In this document: positions 7,094 through 8,704 of the stretch, piece after piece | Numbering within the stretch: position 1 is the stretch's first letter | Layout of the letters: each line of letters starts with the position of its first letter | Source of the DNA: JAWLGW01 sp964569055 | GTDB lineage: Bacteria > Planctomycetota > J058 | NCBI GenBank assembly: GCA_964569055.1 | Contig: CAZMSZ010000330.1 | Coordinates: forward strand, 1 to 8,704 | Reading direction: 5' to 3' | Length of the DNA stretch: 8,704 nt | Notes under the pieces: model-generated | Seen by the model: only the letters and a program-made list of their open reading frames with translations | Database searches by the model: none | Told to the model about the DNA's origin: nothing | Made by a program: the position numbers and the translations under genes

Positions 7094-7122
7094 AATGTCG
7101 AGGCACGGCCGGGCCGTGTCAA
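7094..7122 (-). promoter_or_regulatory. Predicted sigma-70-type promoter of the sigma-kinase operon (leaderless)
   Basis: On the minus strand TTGACA (7122-7117) is a perfect -35 box. After a 17-base spacer comes GACATT (7099-7094), which matches TATAAT at three of six positions. Counting the last -10 base as -7 puts +1 at 7087, the A of the sigma ATG. No Shine-Dalgarno sequence lies before that ATG, which fits a leaderless transcript. Chance occurrence of TTGACA in such GC-rich DNA is low, but the -10 box is weak. I saw no GGAAC-type ECF -35 motif here. Confidence 0.5.
7104..7118. promoter_or_regulatory. Perfect 7+1+7 palindrome in the promoter spacer (operator candidate)
   Basis: CACGGCC-G-GGCCGTG is a perfect inverted repeat lying between the predicted -35 and -10 boxes and overlapping two bases of the -35 box. 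A dimeric repressor bound there would block RNA polymerase, or the dyad could serve both divergent genes. GC-rich DNA produces such dyads by chance more often than average, so this is a candidate only. Confidence 0.35.
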
Positions 7123-7184
7123 CGCGGGCCGCGCGCGCGCCGCACGACGCGGGGCGCGCCGCTGGTCCGCCGGCGACTCCGCGC

Positions 7185-7195
7185 TAAACCAGGGG
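7185..7195 (+). promoter_or_regulatory. Weak start signals of the FAD oxidoreductase gene
   Basis: TAAACC (7185-7190) is the only AT-rich patch before the ATG at 7197 and sits where a -10 box would give a near-leaderless start. AGGGG (7191-7195) is a poor, very close ribosome site. No good -35 box is seen 17 bases upstream (CTGGTC). The gene may need an alternative sigma factor or an activator. This is a tentative call. Confidence 0.2.
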
Positions 7196-7196
7196 T

Positions 7197-8693
7197 ATGA
7201 GCGACGACGACGCGCGCGACCTCGAGACCGACGTCCTCGTGATCGGCGGCGGCCTGGCCGGGCTGTGCTGCGCGGTGGGGCTGCAGGGCAGCGGGCTGCG
7301 CGTGACGCTGCTCGAGCGCGACCGCCAGCTCGGCGGGCGCGCGGCGAGCTGGACCGACGCGCGGACCGGCGACCCGGTGCACATCGGCCCGCACATCTTC
7401 ATGTCGGAGTATCCGAACATCTTTCGCCTGCTCGACCTGCTCGGCACGCGCGACAAGATCGTGTGGCAGCGCAGCCGGTTCATCACCCTGGTCGAGGGCT
7501 CGCGGCGGATGGTGTTCCGCATGTCGGCGCTCCCGCCGCCGCTGCACTTCATGACGAGCTCGCGGGTGGACGGCGCGGTGGGCCCGCTCGACCTCGCGAG
7601 CAACCTGCCGATCGCGCTGTGCGGCATGCAGCTCACCGAGGAGCACGTGCTCCGCCTCGACGGGATCAACGCGCTGGCCTTCCTCCGCTCCATGGGCGTG
7701 AGCCGGCGCTCGATCGACCGGTTCTGGGCGTTCGTGTGCATGTCGATCCTGAACCTGCCCCTCGAGCTGTGCTCCGCCGCGGCGCTGATGCGCTTCTACC
7801 GGCTGATGATCGGCCACAACGGGTTCTGCATCGGCTTCCCCGACGGCGGCCTCGGCGACCTGTTCGCGCCGCCCGGCCAGGCGCTGCTCGAGGCCTCGGG
7901 CGTGCGCGTGATGCTCGGGGCGCCGGCGCGCCGGCTCACCGGGGAGGGCGCGCGCGCGACGGGGGCCGAGCTGGCCGACGGCCGGCGGGTCCGCGCGCGG
8001 CGCGTCGTCGCCGCGCTCCCCCCGCAGGCGGTGCGCGCGCTCCTGCCGCATCGCTGGCGCGAGGCGTACCAGACGTTCCGCGACCTGGTCGCGTTCCAGC
8101 CCTGCCCCTACGTGAGCGTGCAGGTGTGGTTCGACCGCAAGGTGAGCGACGTCCCGTTCTGGGCGCGGGTCCACTCCCCGACCGACCTCAACTGCGACTT
8201 CTACGACCTCTCCCTGATCAACCGTGGCTGGCGTGAGCGCCCCTCGGTGGTCGCGAGCAACATCATCTACAGCCACCGCGCCGCCGACCTCAGCGACGAG
8301 GAGGTCGTGGCCGAGACCGTGCGCGAGCTGCGCGAGAACATGCCCGACGCGCGCGCGGCCGAGGTCGTGCACTCGGTCGTGAACAGGATCCCGATGGCGA
8401 TCCACTGCCCGTTCCCCGGGACCGAGCGGCGCCGCCCCGCGATCCAGAGCCCGATCGGCGGCCTGCTCCTGGCGGGCGACTGGACCCGCACGGGGCTGCC
8501 CTCCTCCATGGAGAGCGCCGCGCGCTCCGGCTGGCTCGCGGCGGAGCACCTCCTGGCCGAGGTCGGCCGCCCGGCCCGCCTGGCCGCGACGCTGCGCGAG
8601 ACGGAGGGGTTCGCGGGGCTGATCCGGCGGGCGTCGCAGCTGCTCCCGTTCGTGGAGCCGTTGCCGCGGCATGTGCGGCGGTTGGCGAGCTGA
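7197..8693 (+). CDS. FAD-dependent oxidoreductase, phytoene desaturase / hydroxysqualene dehydroxylase (HpnE) class
   Basis: A 498-residue flavoprotein of the amine oxidase / carotenoid desaturase superfamily. The N-terminal Rossmann fold binds FAD: VIGGGLAGL (15-23), Glu40 ending the second strand (LLERD), then GGRAASW (46-52). The C-terminal FAD motif is GLLLAGDWTRTGLPSSMES (422-440), continuing AARSG. This SPIxGxxLAGDxT...SMExAxxSG arrangement is shared by plant-type phytoene and zeta-carotene desaturases and by HpnE, which makes squalene from hydroxysqualene. The substrate is therefore probably a C30 or C40 isoprenoid at the membrane surface, but the two cannot be separated here. HpnE proteins are usually somewhat shorter (about 420-450 residues); the extra length lies partly in the C-terminal tail after residue 455. 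No phytoene/squalene synthase gene is in the window; one could lie to the right. It is transcribed divergently from the sigma operon with 109 bases between. Starts upstream of the ATG are not supported. Confidence 0.85.
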   Translation: MSDDDARDLETDVLVIGGGLAGLCCAVGLQGSGLRVTLLERDRQLGGRAASWTDARTGDPVHIGPHIFMSEYPNIFRLLDLLGTRDKIVWQRSRFITLVEGSRRMVFRMSALPPPLHFMTSSRVDGAVGPLDLASNLPIALCGMQLTEEHVLRLDGINALAFLRSMGVSRRSIDRFWAFVCMSILNLPLELCSAAALMRFYRLMIGHNGFCIGFPDGGLGDLFAPPGQALLEASGVRVMLGAPARRLTGEGARATGAELADGRRVRARRVVAALPPQAVRALLPHRWREAYQTFRDLVAFQPCPYVSVQVWFDRKVSDVPFWARVHSPTDLNCDFYDLSLINRGWRERPSVVASNIIYSHRAADLSDEEVVAETVRELRENMPDARAAEVVHSVVNRIPMAIHCPFPGTERRRPAIQSPIGGLLLAGDWTRTGLPSSMESAARSGWLAAEHLLAEVGRPARLAATLRETEGFAGLIRRASQLLPFVEPLPRHVRRLAS

Positions 8694-8704
8694 GGGCTGT
8701 CGCT

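Noticed and set aside
6495..7106. An N-terminal extension of the FHA kinase frame up to an ATG at 7106
   Set aside because: The extension translates the sigma gene in a wrong frame into Arg/Ala-rich sequence. The GTG at 6494 with GGAGGAG and the GTGA overlap is a better start.
6533..8236. A 567-codon plus-strand frame spanning the sigma gene, the intergenic region and the FAD gene
   Set aside because: It is antisense in register to the sigma gene, then out of frame over the real FAD gene. No domain or ribosome site supports it.
7119..8672. A 517-codon minus-strand frame opposite the FAD gene
   Set aside because: It is codon-aligned antisense to a well-supported flavoprotein, and its composition is Arg/Ala/His-rich shadow sequence.

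Overview
The window is very GC-rich DNA (about 75% G+C by eye) with five protein genes and almost no spare sequence. The composition, the ECF sigma factor encoded with Hanks-type Ser/Thr kinases, and the large kelch-repeat receptor kinase suggest a high-GC Planctomycetota or Myxococcota genome. The sequence alone does not decide between these, and the assignment is inference. No rRNA, tRNA, CRISPR array, insertion sequence or phage gene was seen.

Layout. (1) Positions 1-965, minus strand: an aldo/keto reductase whose last few residues run off the left edge. (2) Positions 1051-7087, minus strand: a three-gene operon read from right to left. It encodes an ECF-type sigma factor (7087-6491), a soluble Ser/Thr kinase with two FHA domains (6494-4146), and a membrane Ser/Thr kinase with a very large kelch-repeat sensor (4149-1051). 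Both junctions are 4-base stop/start overlaps (GTGA and ATGA), so translation is probably coupled. (3) Positions 7088-7196: a 109-base divergent intergenic region. It holds a good promoter for the sigma operon (TTGACA, 17 bases, GACATT) that would start transcription exactly on the sigma ATG, with a perfect 7+1+7 palindrome in its spacer. (4) Positions 7197-8693, plus strand: an FAD-dependent oxidoreductase of the phytoene desaturase / hydroxysqualene dehydroxylase class.

Working model (inference). The membrane kinase puts twelve kelch blades, apparently two six-bladed propellers, outside the cytoplasmic membrane and a kinase inside. The soluble kinase can dock on phosphothreonine through its FHA domains. 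The sigma factor, for which no anti-sigma gene is present, would be the transcriptional output. The divergent FAD enzyme is a possible target, but nothing here proves the link. The reductase is probably an independent gene, since it has its own strong ribosome binding site.

The least expected structures are the 6+6 kelch sensor on a kinase, a tandem duplication of an 'FHA plus helical' module in the soluble kinase, and the leaderless promoter with an embedded palindrome.
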